Below are positions 36,550-49,500 of a stretch of DNA of 64,000 bases, in pieces (the stretch's first letter is position 1; each line of letters begins with the position of its first letter). The DNA is taken from contig KL647295.1 in the NCBI GenBank assembly GCA_000727475.1, positions 608,839-672,838 on the forward strand, in the 5' to 3' direction. Source of the DNA: Sarcocystis neurona (taxonomy: Eukaryota > Apicomplexa > Conoidasida > Eucoccidiorida > Sarcocystidae). Below the pieces are notes generated by a model that worked only from the letters and a program-made list of their open reading frames with translations, was not told where the DNA came from and did not search any database. A program made the translations under genes and the position numbers.

Positions 36550-36949
36550 GAGCGGCGGGGTGCCTCCTGGCGGCGTTGCAGCACCAGCACACTCGAAGGT
36601 GAGCAGGAGCAGTAGCAGCTCCAACAGCGGAAGAAGCCCAGAGTTAATGAAGCGCGCCTTTCCGTCTGCTTTCTTGCCTCTCACAGCACGTGCAGGCCCA
36701 CGGCGCGTCACTTGTCACGCCTCACTGCTACGGCCCCTGCCGTCGCACGAGCAGCAGCAGCTGCCTACGGGGAGGAGCCACGCGTTCCTCCCGCGTGCAG
36801 AAGAACACAGAGAGAGCAGCGACAGCAGAAGCAACAGCACCGGCAGCGGCCGCAGAAGCAACAGCAGCACCAAGGCAGTAGCCGCAGCGGCACATGGGAG
36901 ACCCGAGGAAGACGGGGTGTGACAGCCGCCGCATGACATCCCTCCAAGT

Positions 36950-37489
36950 TTGCACTCCTGCGGGTCAGCCTTCCCCGCAGCAGCTTGTGGTGGCTTGTCC
37001 GCAGCAAGAAAAGAGAATAGCCGACCTTTATTGACTGCCTGCTCTTCTCTACTCTACGCACTCGCGTACCGGGCGTACCCGTCAAGCTCCTGCAGCAACA
37101 GGAGCGTGAGTATCTGGGCTTCCTGCAGCAGCAGCAGCAACATCTCCTCTTCGTCGGAACATCAGTTTGTCGTTGTCACCTAGTACCGTGCTCTTCTCTG
37201 CTTTGGTTGCTGCTCCCCCCCTGCAGAAGCAGCAACGCCTGCCCGCGCGCGCTGAGGGTCTCTTGCAAGAAGCAGCGGTGTACTAGTCGCAGAGAGGGTG
37301 CACCAACAGCAACGACGCGCTCAGAAGACGAGGAGGCAGCAGCAGCAGCAGCGGGAGCGGCAGCGAAAAAACGTCTGCAGGAAAAGGCAGCAGGCAAACG
37401 CAGCAGGCGGTGCGCAACAGGAGCTGCCCTTGGACGAACACCTGTGCGTCATCACAGCGGAACTTCTGCCGCTGTCGGCGAAGTTTCGG
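36950..37489 (+). CDS. Candidate exon cluster, Gln/Leu-rich
   Basis: Three ordinary-looking segments appear in different frames: about 37020-37165 (VPGVPVKLLQQQEREYLGFL), 37227-37277 (KQQRLPARAEGLLQEAA, flanked by CTGCAG and GTGTAC), and about 37300-37489 (Gln/Arg run, then LPLDEHLCVITAELLPLSAK before GTACTG). They probably belong to one spliced gene, but I could not fix the joins. Confidence 0.33.
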
Positions 37490-39233
37490 GTACTGCTGTT
37501 GCTCCTGCTGCTTCTGCCTTTTCTTTCTTCCACCCGATGTGACACCTCTGGTGACACTGTAGCACGAGCAGCTTGTACAGAAGCAGAAGCAGTGGCAGCG
37601 GACGCGGTCGCCGCCGGCAGGAGCAGGAAAAGCTGCCGGGAGAGCCTTCCCACTGCTGCCATGTAAGCCCTGTAGCGCTGCTGGGTGTGCTGCTGCCGCT
37701 GCTGCTTGTCGAGGCGTCCACCCAGTCTCGCTGCTGCGCCAGTGCACCGGCTTCCGTCCCCTAGCAGAAAACCGCCTCTGCTGCTGCTCCTCCCTACCGC
37801 GTGTCCGTCCCTTTCGCATTCTCTTGCAACAGCAGCGGCTGCAGAACAACAGCAGCGGCTGCAGAACAACACTAGCGGCTGCAGGGCAACAGCAGCAGCC
37901 CTGCCAGCAGATGGCAGCACTCCCCTGCTGCAGCAGAGGCAGCTACAGAACAGTAGCACGGCTTATCACGGCACTCGTAGGTGCAACACAGTCCTCCAGA
38001 CGCCGTGCAAACAAATTTCCTGCTGCCGCTGCTGCTGCCTATGCAGGCAGTCGCCCCTTCGCGTCCTGCTGGCCACGTCCTCTTCCTCCGTAACGGTGTC
38101 CTGCTGTTATACAGGTGCCCGCTGCCGCGTTCTCTTCTGCTTCTCCTGCAGTCTCCGCTGCTGCAAGTGTTCCTTCCTTCCTGTGCGGTAGCCCGGCAGG
38201 ACGTGCGACCTCTCCTGCTGCTGCGGCGCCGCGTCTTGCTGTTGCTGCAGCTCCTCCTCCTCCTCGTCCCTCTCTGCGCGTCCTCTGGCAGAGTAACGGC
38301 TGCCTCCGTTTTACTGGAAGGGCCGCTGTTTTCTGTTTCTGCAGTGCTGCTTGCTGCTGCAGGGGGTGCTGCGGCTCTGTTGCCTCTTGCAGGGAAGCTC
38401 TGCTGTTGCTGCGCTGCTCCACGCTTTACTTTTTGCGTCTGCCCTTGCAGTTTCCCCGTCTCGAGCCGTCGTGTATACTTACGGCGTGGATGCCTGTCGT
38501 CCTTCTTCGTCTTGTCTTCTTACGTGTCTACTGCAGCACTTTTTGTCTGTTGCAGCAGATACAAGGCTGCGCCCCTGCTGCTTCGTCGCGCCTGTCCCTT
38601 GCTGTTCAGCACCGCAGAAGACTTCTTCCCACCACTGCTGCTGCTGGTGCGTGTCTGCCAGGCAGGCTGCTGCACCTGCGGCTCGTGTGTGTTCTCCCTC
38701 TCCGCTGCTCCTTGAGCTGTTGCTCCTCTGACCTCCTCTTGCTTCTGCTCCAGAAGCTGCTGCTGCTGCGTACACGTCCCCTCCTGCTGCTTCTTTGCTG
38801 CTTCGTCTGTGTGCCGCCCGGATTTGTTGCTGCGTCCTAATTGTCTGCTGTCGTATCAGCAGTTGCTGCTCGCCCGTCTCCCGCCCGCTGCAGCAGGTCG
38901 TAGAGCCCCTTCTACGTTGGAGTAAGAAGTGGCTGTGTCTGTTCTTACTGCTGCGACTACCTCTGCCGCATTATCATTCTCTCCGTCTCTCTTTTCCTTG
39001 CGGTGTTTCTTGCTCTCTCACTTTGTCCACCTGCTTTTCCTGGGCTGCTGCGGCTGCTGTCTCGTCGCTCCCGAGCAGCCTTTCACGCTTCTGCTGCTTC
39101 TGCAATTGAGACAGCGCTCCGCGCACACGCTGTGCGTGTCTCCTCCTTCTTCTGGCTGCCACCAGCCTCTCATTTGCCCAGATTTCGCCTGCAGCACCAG
39201 CAGCAGCAACAGTTAGAGCAGCGACAGCACTAG
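37490..39233 (+). other. CTG/TGC-rich, pyrimidine-biased stretch
   Basis: About 1.7 kb in which the + strand is C/T-rich with CTG, TGC and GCT triplets. Frames on both strands are open but give Leu/Cys or Ser/Arg/Gln low-complexity peptides. It resembles the CTG-rich intron DNA before SET exon 11, so I read it as intron. Confidence 0.4.
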
Positions 39234-39930
39234 CAGCAGCAGCAGACGCACGCATCCCAAGCGGAACAGCAGCAGCAGCACGCGCCCACCAGGACCAGAA
39301 GCAGATGCAAGAGCAGCGGAAGCAGCAGCAACAGTCGCAGAAACACAGCAACAGAAACAGCTGCTGCGGACGCGGCAGCGGGGCCACCAGCCCCAGCAGC
39401 AGCGTTGACTCGTCCTGTGCTGCCCTTCACAAATACGCATGCAAGCACTGTGTTCCCCCGGGTGGGGTATTGTGGTTCTGCTGCTGCTGCTGTTGTGCTT
39501 CTGGTGCCGACGGGTGTCTCTATCCCCGGTTTTCCAGGCGCGAGAGAAGCGGCAGCAGCAGCAGCAGATGCACCTGGAGAGCGGCGGGAGCGTTATCAGC
39601 AGCAGCAGCATCGTGAGGCTTCCCAGTCTCGCGATCCAGCAGGAACTTACGCCTCGAGGGTAGCTGCAGCAGCGGCGACAGACGCCGATTCTTCGCAGGA
39701 GCCAAAGCAGCCGCAACAGCACGGCGGTCGTTGCCTGCAGGAGCCACAGCAGCAGCAGCAGCTTCTCCAGACAGTGCAGTCGCGTCGACAACAGCAGGAG
39801 CGCGCGTCTGACCGCAGCAGCAGAGCAGCGGCAACAGCTGCAGCAGGAGCCGCGACGTGTTTCTGGCGCATGTGTTCAGCAGCACAGGCGTCATTTTCTG
39901 TGTGCGAGCTTCCTCACCAGCCACGGCAGG
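39234..39930 (+). CDS. Upstream exon of the 10.6-kb-exon gene
   Basis: Open for 232 codons after CAGCACTAG. It reads Gln, Ser, then Ala runs with an ordinary stretch near LTRPVLPFTNTHASTVFPRV, then ADAPGERRERYQQQQHREAS and a Gln-rich tail ending VCELPHQPRQ. The CAGG|GTGCTG donor (phase 1) joins the next exon in frame through a split Glu codon. The acceptor may instead be the CAG at 39194 if the TAG at 39231 is not a true stop. Confidence 0.5.
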
Positions 39931-39980
39931 GTGCTGCGTAGTGACCAGCAGCAGCAGCAGTTGATCTGCTGCGTCCGTAG

Positions 39981-40052
39981 AAGAAGCGCAGCACCGCAAA
40001 ACACACGAGCAGCTGCTCGTACGCGCGCATATATTCGACCCCACGTACGAAT
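39981..40052 (+). CDS. Small exon of the 10.6-kb-exon gene
   Basis: 72 nt between CGTCCGTAG and a good GTGAGT donor. It reads EAQHRKTHEQLLVRAHIFDP plus TYE, with no low-complexity sequence. Phase 1 on both sides fits the exon before it (intron of only 50 nt) and the exon after it. Confidence 0.55.
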
Positions 40053-40517
40053 GTGAGTGAAAACATTCAGCCACACATGCACCTGTGTGTCTTCATACAT
40101 ATGTAAATGTAGCGATGCATGCAGAGGTCCATAAATATGAGTGGATGTCTGTACGCGTGTACTGCGTACAAGAGTTCACCTATATATATGTGCTGCGCAT
40201 ACGTGTGTGCATGCGTACATAGAAGGGGTTGCATCTATGCCTATGTGTACATATATGTATATATGTATGTGTATTTGTACTGTAGATACATGTATATATA
40301 TAGGCGGAGTTGTGTATGTGTCTCTTCACACACTTGTATGTATATACGTATATATATGTGTACTTCGAGGCGCACATGGTATGCGCGGCAGTCGTGACTT
40401 GGACTGCAGAGACACTAGGCATGAGGCCTCATTTCCCGTGGTCTGTGTAGAGCAGCGGTGGCAGGCGTGCTTCGCAACAGGTGCAGCAAGGACTGCCTGT
40501 GCTGTGCCGCTACGTAG

Positions 40518-43500
40518 TCTTCATGACTACTATGGGGCAGGAGCCGACAGCAGTTGCTTTGCCTCGTGGTGCTCCTGCCGCTGCAGCCGAGAACGATTCG
40601 TGTGTTGCTGCTGCGCCTGCTGCCGTTGCGGCTGCATCTGGTCCTGCTACTGTTCCTCCGTTTGCTGCTGAGGCTGCGCGTGCCGTTCCGCGTCGGCGTG
40701 ACACCTCAACGTCGAAGTCAGCTGCTGCTGCTGCTGCAGGAACGGGGGCCGGTGCTTCCACTGCAGCAGCATCCGCTGCTGCCCCTGCGAGAAGTCCGTC
40801 CAAGCCTGCTCCTTCTTCCGCTGGTCGTCTTGCTGTTGCAGTGGCACCGTGTCTTGCGGCAGCAGGAAACAGCCCTGCTGCTTCTCCTGCCACGTCAGAG
40901 GAATGTCCTCTTGCCGGGTCTGCTGCGCTGGAAAGTGTTGCTGCTGCGGCAGCTCCCCTACGGGCAGTAGCTGCAGCTCCTGTTGCTGCTGACTTGACTG
41001 CAGCGCGGCCTGCTGCTGTTGCTGGTCCTTCAGGCGAACCGAGCACGCCTGGTTCTTCTCCGTCTCGTTCTCTGGCTTCGTCTGCGCCTTCTGCTGCTGC
41101 AGCGGGCTCCTTGCGTCCTGTTGCTGCTGCAGCGGGTAACGCTGCTGTTTCTGAAGGACATTCCGCGGAAGCTGCTGTCGTGCCGCCGTCTGCTGCCGTT
41201 GCCGTTGCTGCAGCAACAGCTGTCCACTCCTCTGTGTGTCTGCAGTTGTGCGCCGGTCTGGCTCGTGCTTCTGCTTCTTCGTCATTGTCAGCGGGTGCTG
41301 CAGCAGCAGCCCCTCCTCCCCCGGCTGCTGGTGCTGCTGTCTGCCCTCCGCAGTTGCTGCTTCACCCGTGTTCTGTTGATGCTGCTTGTGCCAAGGCCGC
41401 TGTTGCTGCTCTCTGCTGTCGGCCTAACGCAGGCCTGACTGCCGCTTCGTCAGCAGCAGGTTCCGCTGATCGTTCGGACGCAGCAGCAGCGGCGGCAGCA
41501 ACTTGCTGTACTCGTGCTTCTACAAGTACTGCAGCGGCAGTAGCTCATGAGGACGCACTGGCTGCTGCTGCGACTGCTGCAGGTCTGCCGGTGATGGCCG
41601 CGGCAGGCTCTGCTGACCAACCAGACGATCACAAAGGACAGCAAGAAAAAACAGCGGCACACTGTTACAACGAGCCACCGCCGCTACTTCTTCTTTCTCG
41701 ACAGATGAACATGCAGCATCATCACCGCCCAAACTTCCCTGCTGCGGGCCAGCCGCATGGCGCCGCGGCTGGTGCTGCTGCTGCTCCTGCCAAGAATGAA
41801 GGTGGAGCGGCAACAACGTCGCTGGCCGAGGCCGCCCGAGCGGCAGCGGAAGGTGCAGCGAGAAGTCCAAGTCTTGCAGCAGCGAAGGTAGCGGCGTCGT
41901 TGGCAGCAGCAGCAGCAGGAGGAACACCGGACGCTGAGAGGCAGCATCGCAGTGGTGGTGGTGCGACTGTTGCTGCTTCCCAAGAAAAAACAGTCCAACA
42001 AGTAGCGGCAGCCGTTCGTCCGTCTTCAGCAACAGCAGCGAACCGGCGACTACCGCCGCAGGACAGCCCGTTTTACGTTTCTTCCGCTGCTGCTGCGCCT
42101 TCAGCAGCGTATGCAGCAGCTACGGCCGGCTCGTTAACTCAGAGTTTCCCCAGTGCTGCATCGGCCTGTGCAGCAGCAGGTGCTGCTGCTACTGCTGCCT
42201 CGTCTGGAGTTGCTGCTGCAGTGCCGTTACTGGCTGCTGCTACTCCTCAGAGCAGCTTAGCAGCCACGGACTCGCTGGCAGCGGCGACCCGCAGCAGCAG
42301 AAACAGCAGCAACACCACTAGCAACGCTGAAGTCTCCGGTCTTAGAGCCGGCACTACAGCCGTCAGCGACCCCACAGCGGCTCGCCCCAGCGACACCAGC
42401 AACAGCGGCGACACCAACAACAGCAGCACCAGTGCGGCCCCCAGCAGCAGCAGACGAACGTCGATCAGCGGCGGCGACAGAGCGAGCGGTAGCGGTCACG
42501 TGCCGCTCGACAGCAGGAGTTACACAGGCATCGTCTGCAGTAGCCGCATCCCTGGTGCAGCTGCCTGCAGCAGCAGCAGCAGTGCAACTGCGGGCAGCAG
42601 CAGAAGCGTCGCTGCTGTTCGTGTCGACAGCAGGACTGCTGGCGGTGGGGAGGCAGCTGTCGGCAGCGCTCCCACCTTGAATAGCGGTGATGTTTCTGCT
42701 GCTGGCCGCAGCGAGGGTAGCGGGAAAAAGCGCAGCAGCTGGACAGGTGCTGTGCGTGACGCTGCTGCTGGTATTTTTAGCGAAGCAACGGCAGCACGTG
42801 AGGCTGCCGGATCGATCGAGGGACCTGCTGCGGCGGCAACTGGAAGCGCCGCAGCAGGAACAGCCGAGGGTGGATGGACTACAGGAATGGATAGTGCTGC
42901 GGCAGCAGGGGAGACAGATCACGCCCAGGTGTGCTTCCCCGTGCGGTCGGCAGCGAGCCTTAGCACCGCACACGACAGTAGCAGCAGCCCCACTGCAACA
43001 GCACAGCATTCCGCACGAACCTTGACCACCCCTGCACCAGCAGCAGGAGCCTTCGGCAGCATCTCTGCAGCAGCGACAGCATCGAGCGACATCGATGCAG
43101 CAGCCGCAGCAGCAGACGACCCGGCCGCGGGAGCAACGGGACGGATTTTCTCCGCAGCAGGAGCAGCTGAACAAAACGTGAACAGAGCGACAGCAGCAGA
43201 AGCTGTAGCAACTTTCGACAGGCGCTTTGTTCAGACATCGCCGAGCAGTCCTCCCGTAGCAACAGCAAGAAGTGCAGTGGACGCCCCTGTCGGGAGTGCT
43301 GTTGCTGACTTGTGCGCGGTTGCAGCAGCAGCAGCACGGGCTCACGCTTATGGATGTAGGGACGTTGTTGGCTTTGCCGCAGAGGGCAGCAGCAGCAGCA
43401 GAGGGAGTGCCAGTGGAGGAGAGTGTCATCTTGCTGCGGCTGCTGGTAGTGCCACCTGCCCTGTCGGTGGCACGTCTTTCTGTGCACATGGAACTTCTTC

Positions 43501-46500
43501 CGCATGCGGGGAAGGCGGGGCTGCCGCTCGGATCGCAGCGACATGCAGCTCTCCGGCAGCAGTGTGCGCTCCTCATCACGCTGCAGCAGGAGACATACAA
43601 AAAGTGACGAGCGTTGCCTGCGCCTGCAGGAGCCCTTTGGCAGAAGCAGCACTAGCAGCAACCCGCAACGTCAGCGACAACTTCTCTCCCTTGACCACGA
43701 GCGGCAGCGCAGCAGTACACGCAGCAGCAGCGCCCAGCAGCAGCACAGCGCATGCAGCAGCAGCAGGGGATGCTGCTGCTACCGCTTTATCGAGGGCGTG
43801 CGGGGACGCCGCCGCAGACGTCAGCGATGCAGGCGTAGCCGGGGGCGGTACCGTCACGGTCTTAGACAGGCCAATGGCAGGAGGAACACCAGCGGCAGGT
43901 TCATATGCAGCGGACGGCAATGTCTTCGCACGGGGGACTTACGTAGGATCCGGGGGGGGGACTGCTGCTGCTGGCGCTGCAGGGGTCTCCTGTGATGCAC
44001 GCGGCAGTAACAGCGGCAACACTGCGTCAGCAGCAGCAGGTAGTAGCGTCTGTTTATCAGCAGAAGAAGTTCGTCGCGCAGTGTCCAGCAATAAGACGAC
44101 CACGGCTACACTTGGCGAATTCCCTAAGATGTGCAAGGCTGCTGCAGTGCAAGTCAGCAGCAGCAGCGAGTATCCGTCTTTATTTTGTTCAGGAGCTGGA
44201 GCCCGTTGTTCTGCGGCCGGTGGTGCTGAGCAAGCACCACCGGAGCACGAGAGAGCAGCGCGAGCGACAGACGCAAAAAAACAGACGTCGGCGTCAGCCA
44301 CAGAGCCTGCGGCGGCAGCAGCAGAGCAGCCGACAGGAGGAGCAGACCCTGGTAGCGGCTCGGTGACAACGGCTGCCTCAGCCGGGCACACGAAACGGGC
44401 ATCCGGAGAAGAGGCAGCGGGAGGCGAAGAAGAAGCAGCAGCAGGAGGAGGAGGCAGAGGAACAGCAGCAGGAGATACGGGAACTGAAGTAGCAGCCACA
44501 GGTGGGGAGAGAGGAGGCCGCTGCGTCGCTGCTGCTGCTGATGGTGAGGCAGCTCTGCTGCCTCTCTCGAAAAATCAAGGAGAGTGCCTCACCAGCAGCA
44601 GCGACAAGGTCGAGACGCTCGGCTGCAGTACCCTCCCATGCAACGGCAGCAGCAGCACCACCAGCGGCGGCAGCAGCAGCACAACCAGCAGCAACAGCAG
44701 CAGCGGGACCAAGAGGGAAGAACACCAGACAGCTCGTGGTGACGCGCCTTCTGCTGGGGCTGCTGCTGTGGGGTTGCTTTCGCAGCTGTCAGAGGCAGCA
44801 GCAGCATCAGCCTCAGCAGTGGGAGCGAGAGGGAGAGAAGCAGACGGAGGGGCAGCTACCACAACAGGGCTCACATGTGGATCCTCCGTGGCAGATGCGT
44901 CCAGCACAGAAGGTTTACAGGCTGCAACAGCAACAGCATGTGGTGGCTCCCAGCAGAGCCCAACTGCCGAGGCCCTGGACGCTGGAGCAGCTGCGTCGCC
45001 AGAAACGGGTGCTGTGCCACCAGAAGAGGAAAATCGCTCCCCGTTCTGTGGAGGTAGGCGCTGCACACGCTCGTACGTGCGAAGCGCGGGTGCTGCGGCA
45101 GCAACGCCAGAAGCAGCAGGACCAGGGGCTGCCCAAGGCAGCCGCGCCCTTCCTGTCGCAGCGGCGGCAGCGGTGCCAGCGGCTGCAGCAGCTGGGACTC
45201 GGTGGGGCTCCGCCTCCGGCCTACCAACAGCCGCTGCAGCAAAAACTACGGGGCAGAGCAGTACTCGCGTCGGCGGCAGCAGCTGTCTTCTGCAGCAGCG
45301 AAGCAGCAACATAACACCGTCTCCCGCGGAAGAACCAAGCAGACGCAGCACTCGTCACGCTACTGCTGCTGCTGCCGCCAGTGCTGCTGCCGCTGCTGCT
45401 GCAGCCAATGCTGCTGCCGGTGGGAGTGCCGTTTCCCCCGGCGGGGGTGCTGCTCCTTCGTGTGCTGGAGCTGATGACGAAGGCTCTGCTGGTGCTAATA
45501 GCGTTGCTGCTGCAGCTGCGAGTGGAGGGACTGCTGCTAGTGCTGGTGTGATGTCTGGGGTCCAGGCAGTGACGAACGGCGTGGGATCTGGTTCTGGCGC
45601 TTCAGCAGCAGTGGGATTGCTGCAGGCAGCAACAGCAGCAGCCGCGAGAGCAGCAGAGGTGCGGCGCTCCGCAGCAGAAGAGCAGCACAAGAAGACAGTC
45701 TTTGTTGCAGGTCCTTGCGCGGAAGGGAAAACAGCGGCTGGAGCAGGGAAAGCTCCTCCTCGCTCAGAGGGCTTAAGCTGCTTCAGCAGCACGCTGGTAA
45801 AACTGTACAGCGGCTGCAGCAGCAGCAGCACCGGCTGCAGCAAGGAAGCTGCAGCTGCAGGCGCGAACAGCTGTCCGTTCGATTTTGCGCGTGAGGGGAC
45901 CCCCAGCAGCTGCGATGGCCTGCAGCGGCTGGTGGTGCATGGAGCCTCAGGCAGCACCAGCAGCAAGGGCAACAACGGCAGCAGCAGCGGCAACACCGCG
46001 ACAACGGCACTTCTTCGCAGCACTGGTGGCAGCGGAGGCAACAGCAGTGGTGCCCCCGCTCTTGGAGGCCGCAGCAGCTGCGGCACAGGAGGACGAGGCA
46101 GCTGCTGGAGAGAGAGCAGAACCCCGCAAACTCCTATGCAGGAAGCAGACTGGCGAGAAGCAGCAGCAGAAGCAGCAGCTGCACTGCGGCATCCGCCGCT
46201 GCCCAGCACAGCAGAAGAATGGGAAGCGCTTGTCGGGACCAGCAGAACACTCGCGCTACCGGTCCTGCTGACCCGGGATATTCCATCGCCGCCGCCATCT
46301 TCCCGGCCCCATCATTCGCCTGCTGCTGTGGTGACGCCTGCTCTGCTTGCCGGTGCAGCTGCTGCTGGTCTGCCTGCCGCAGCTCCTGCGGCTCCTTATC
46401 CTGTCCCTGCCGCGGCCGGTACTGCTGCGGGAGCTGCTGCGGTGGATGCTACTGGCGCTTGTGCCCCTCCTGCTGCTTCTTCTGTCGCTGCTGCGGCAGC

Positions 46501-49500
46501 AGGAGCAGACCGGGAGCCAACAGCCGTTTTGTCATGCAGGAAGAGGGAGGCCGCCGCGAAAGAGGAGACGAAGCAGCAGCAGGTCCAGCCGCAGCAGCTG
46601 CTGCAGCAGCAGCAGCAATTGCAGCAGCAGCAAGTTCAGCAGCAATTGCAGCAGCAGCAAGTTCAGCAGCAACTACAGCAGCAGCTGCAGCAGCAACTGC
46701 AGCGGCAGTTGCAGGAGGAGGTGCAGCAACAGGAAACGATTCTCGTTCAACTGGATGGAAGCCGGCGCATGCGCTGCGGCTGCGGTCCGCATCTGGAAGA
46801 GTTGCCGATGCCGCAGGAGCAGCAGCTAATTATGTTGGGAGGAGCAGGTGACCCAGGAGCGGCTCCTTTTACGTTCGTGTTCGAAGCGGACGAACAGGAA
46901 GGAGAAACTGGCGCCGCGGCGACGAAGAAACAGCAGACCGAAGGCAGCAGCAACAGCCGCTGCAGCCTTGCCCGTCTCGTGCTCAGCAGCACTCCCGCCG
47001 TCATTCCTGCTGCTTCTTCGGAGGGGAGCGGGTTGCAGACGTATCGCGGTCACGCTGCAGCCAATCCACCGCAGCAGCAGCCGCAGCAGCAAAACCACGC
47101 GCAGGACGACGACCGTCAGCAGCAGCACCAGCAGCAACAAGTTCAGCAGCGGCAACAGCAGCACGAACCGCAGCAGCAGGAAGTGGAAGCTTGGGAGACT
47201 GCTTTGGAGCACGGCAGAGGAGGTTGTGAAGAGGAAACACGACACGTCGAGACCGCACGGCAGCAGGCGCATCACAAGCTGCTGGAGGCGGCAGCAGCAG
47301 CAGCCGTCCCGGTTGCACTGCATGCTGCACTGCTACAAGAGAAGCCGCTTCGGCTAGTAGCGGAAAGCGCTTCCGCGCGACCAGAGCCTCGAGTAGCAAC
47401 GTTGACCGCAGCAGCAACACAAGCGGGAGCAACACCAGCAGGAGCAACACCAGCAGGAGCACCACCAGCAGGAGCAAAACCAGCAGGAACGCCAGCAGCG
47501 GGTTCGAGTCTTGCAACAGCAGCAGAAGCGCCTGAACGCGAAGGAGCCGTTCAGCGACGGTCAGGACAGCCGACCTCTGATACTGCTGTTGCAACTGTTT
47601 CGACTGTAGGCACACCATTGCCACAGTCTACCGGTGATAAGGGCAGTCCTGCTCTCCTCGGTGGCCGGCCTGCTGCAGGTGCCTCTACTTCGTTCAACTC
47701 CTCTGCCGTTGGTGCTGCTGCGACGACTTCATCTCTTGACGCGGCAGCTGCGCATGCGTCGACGTGTCCTGCTGGTGCTGGTGCTCCTCCGAATGCGACG
47801 TCTGTTCCTGCTGCTGCTGCTGCTGCGGTTCTCGACACCTCCGCTGCTACTGCGTTGGCGACTTTGGTTTCTGCTGCCTCTTTGTCACCGCGTCCTTCTG
47901 CAAATAGCGATGTGCCTTCCTCGCCGAAGACCACTGCTGCTGCTGCCGTCTCTCTTACACAAGCTTCTGTGGCGAGGCTGGGTCCCGCAGCTGCGCAGGC
48001 GGATGCTGCGGCACCGCGTCCTGCTGAAGCTGCAGACTCTTCCTCCTCCGCTGCATCTTTGTGCTCTGCCACTGCTGCTGCTGCGTCCTGCTCGTCCTCA
48101 TCCTCCTCGTCCTCTGCTGGAGCTGCTGCTTCTGCGACCCAACCGATACAGAGCGCCGCAGCGTTGTTCGAATCTGTGCGGCAGCAGCTGACGCGTGCCG
48201 TCGCCGCAGGAGAAGCGGATCCGAGGGTCCGCCAGCTGCTGCTGCTCACGGACAACTTTCTCGAGCAGCAGACCTCACAGCGACAGCAAACCCCACAGCA
48301 GGAGCAGCAAACCCCATTGCACCAACAAGCCCCACAGCAGCAGCAGGTTCCGCAGCAGCAGTCTTCAGTGCAGCAGCAGACCCCAGAACAGCAGCAGCAG
48401 CCATGCTTCCAGCAGCAGCTGGAGGAAGTACATCATGAGACGAAGCAGGAGTGGGAACAGAAGGAGGGGAGAGACGAGATCGAAACACCGGAGCAGCGTG
48501 GCCGAGAAGAGCAGCAGCCGGGACAGCGCCTAGCGGCGGAATCTCAGCAGCAGCCAGACCAGCAGCAGCAACAAGTAATACAGCAGCAAGACCCGTTGCA
48601 GCAGGCGGGGGTGACTTGCGTGCAGCGGCTGGTCGGCATCAAAACGCAGGAGCAGCTGGGGCTGCATCCGCGGAAAGCAGAAACGACCGAGCAGCAGCAG
48701 CAGCGGCAGTTGCAGCAAGGAGCAGAGGAGCACTTGCGGCAGCACCGGCTTGAAGAGGAAGCGCAGCAACAGCAGAAGTTGCAGCAGGTTGCGGCGTCTC
48801 AGCAGCAGTCAGGGGAGACGGAGCTACACCAGCAGGATAAAGAGGGGAATATGGGAGAAGCTTCGCTGTTGTCGGCAGCGCATTCTTCACAGAAGAGAGA
48901 GGATCTGTTAGCATTAGGTGCAGCTGATAGAGCCACTGACGAAACAGCTGCCATCTGTTCGTCTTCGTCTGCTGCTGCTGCTGCTGAGTCCTCCCGTGCT
49001 GCTGTCGAAGCTTGTTCGTCGGCAGCTGCAGTTTCACTTTCTTCGTCTGCTGCGTCGACGTCACCTCCTCCTTCTCCTCCGGGTTCCCGACTGTTTCCTT
49101 GGCTTCGCGATAGCGGCAACGTGCCTGCTGCTGCGGCTGAAGTCGAGGACAGCGGGGCCTGCTGGTACTTCTCGTCGCTGCATCCCATTTCCCCCAGTGC
49201 TGCTGCTGTTGGTGAGTCCGCTGCCTGGCGTCCGGGTGCTGCTACTGCTGCTGCTGGTTTTTCTGTCGCGTCGGATGTATGGGCAGCTGACGCGGCCGCG
49301 TGCAGCGTTTTGTCTGGTGCTGCAGCGACACACGAGTTCGACGCGGCCGCTGCCGGTGCATGCGAATGGGAAGCTGCTGCCGGTGCTGCTGCGCGTGCTC
49401 GAATTGGTGACACATGGTTGGCGAGGCGAGGGGCAGGAGCAGGCGCAGCATTAGCAGCAGCAGCAGCAGAGCGGCGTGCGCTGCTGCTCCAGCGGAGGCG

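Noticed and set aside
42257..43600. Long minus-strand frame (447 codons) opposite the giant exon
   Set aside because: The complement of CAG/GCA arrays is also stop-poor. The product is Cys/Ser/Arg low complexity without islands, while the + strand frame is continuous for 3540 codons.
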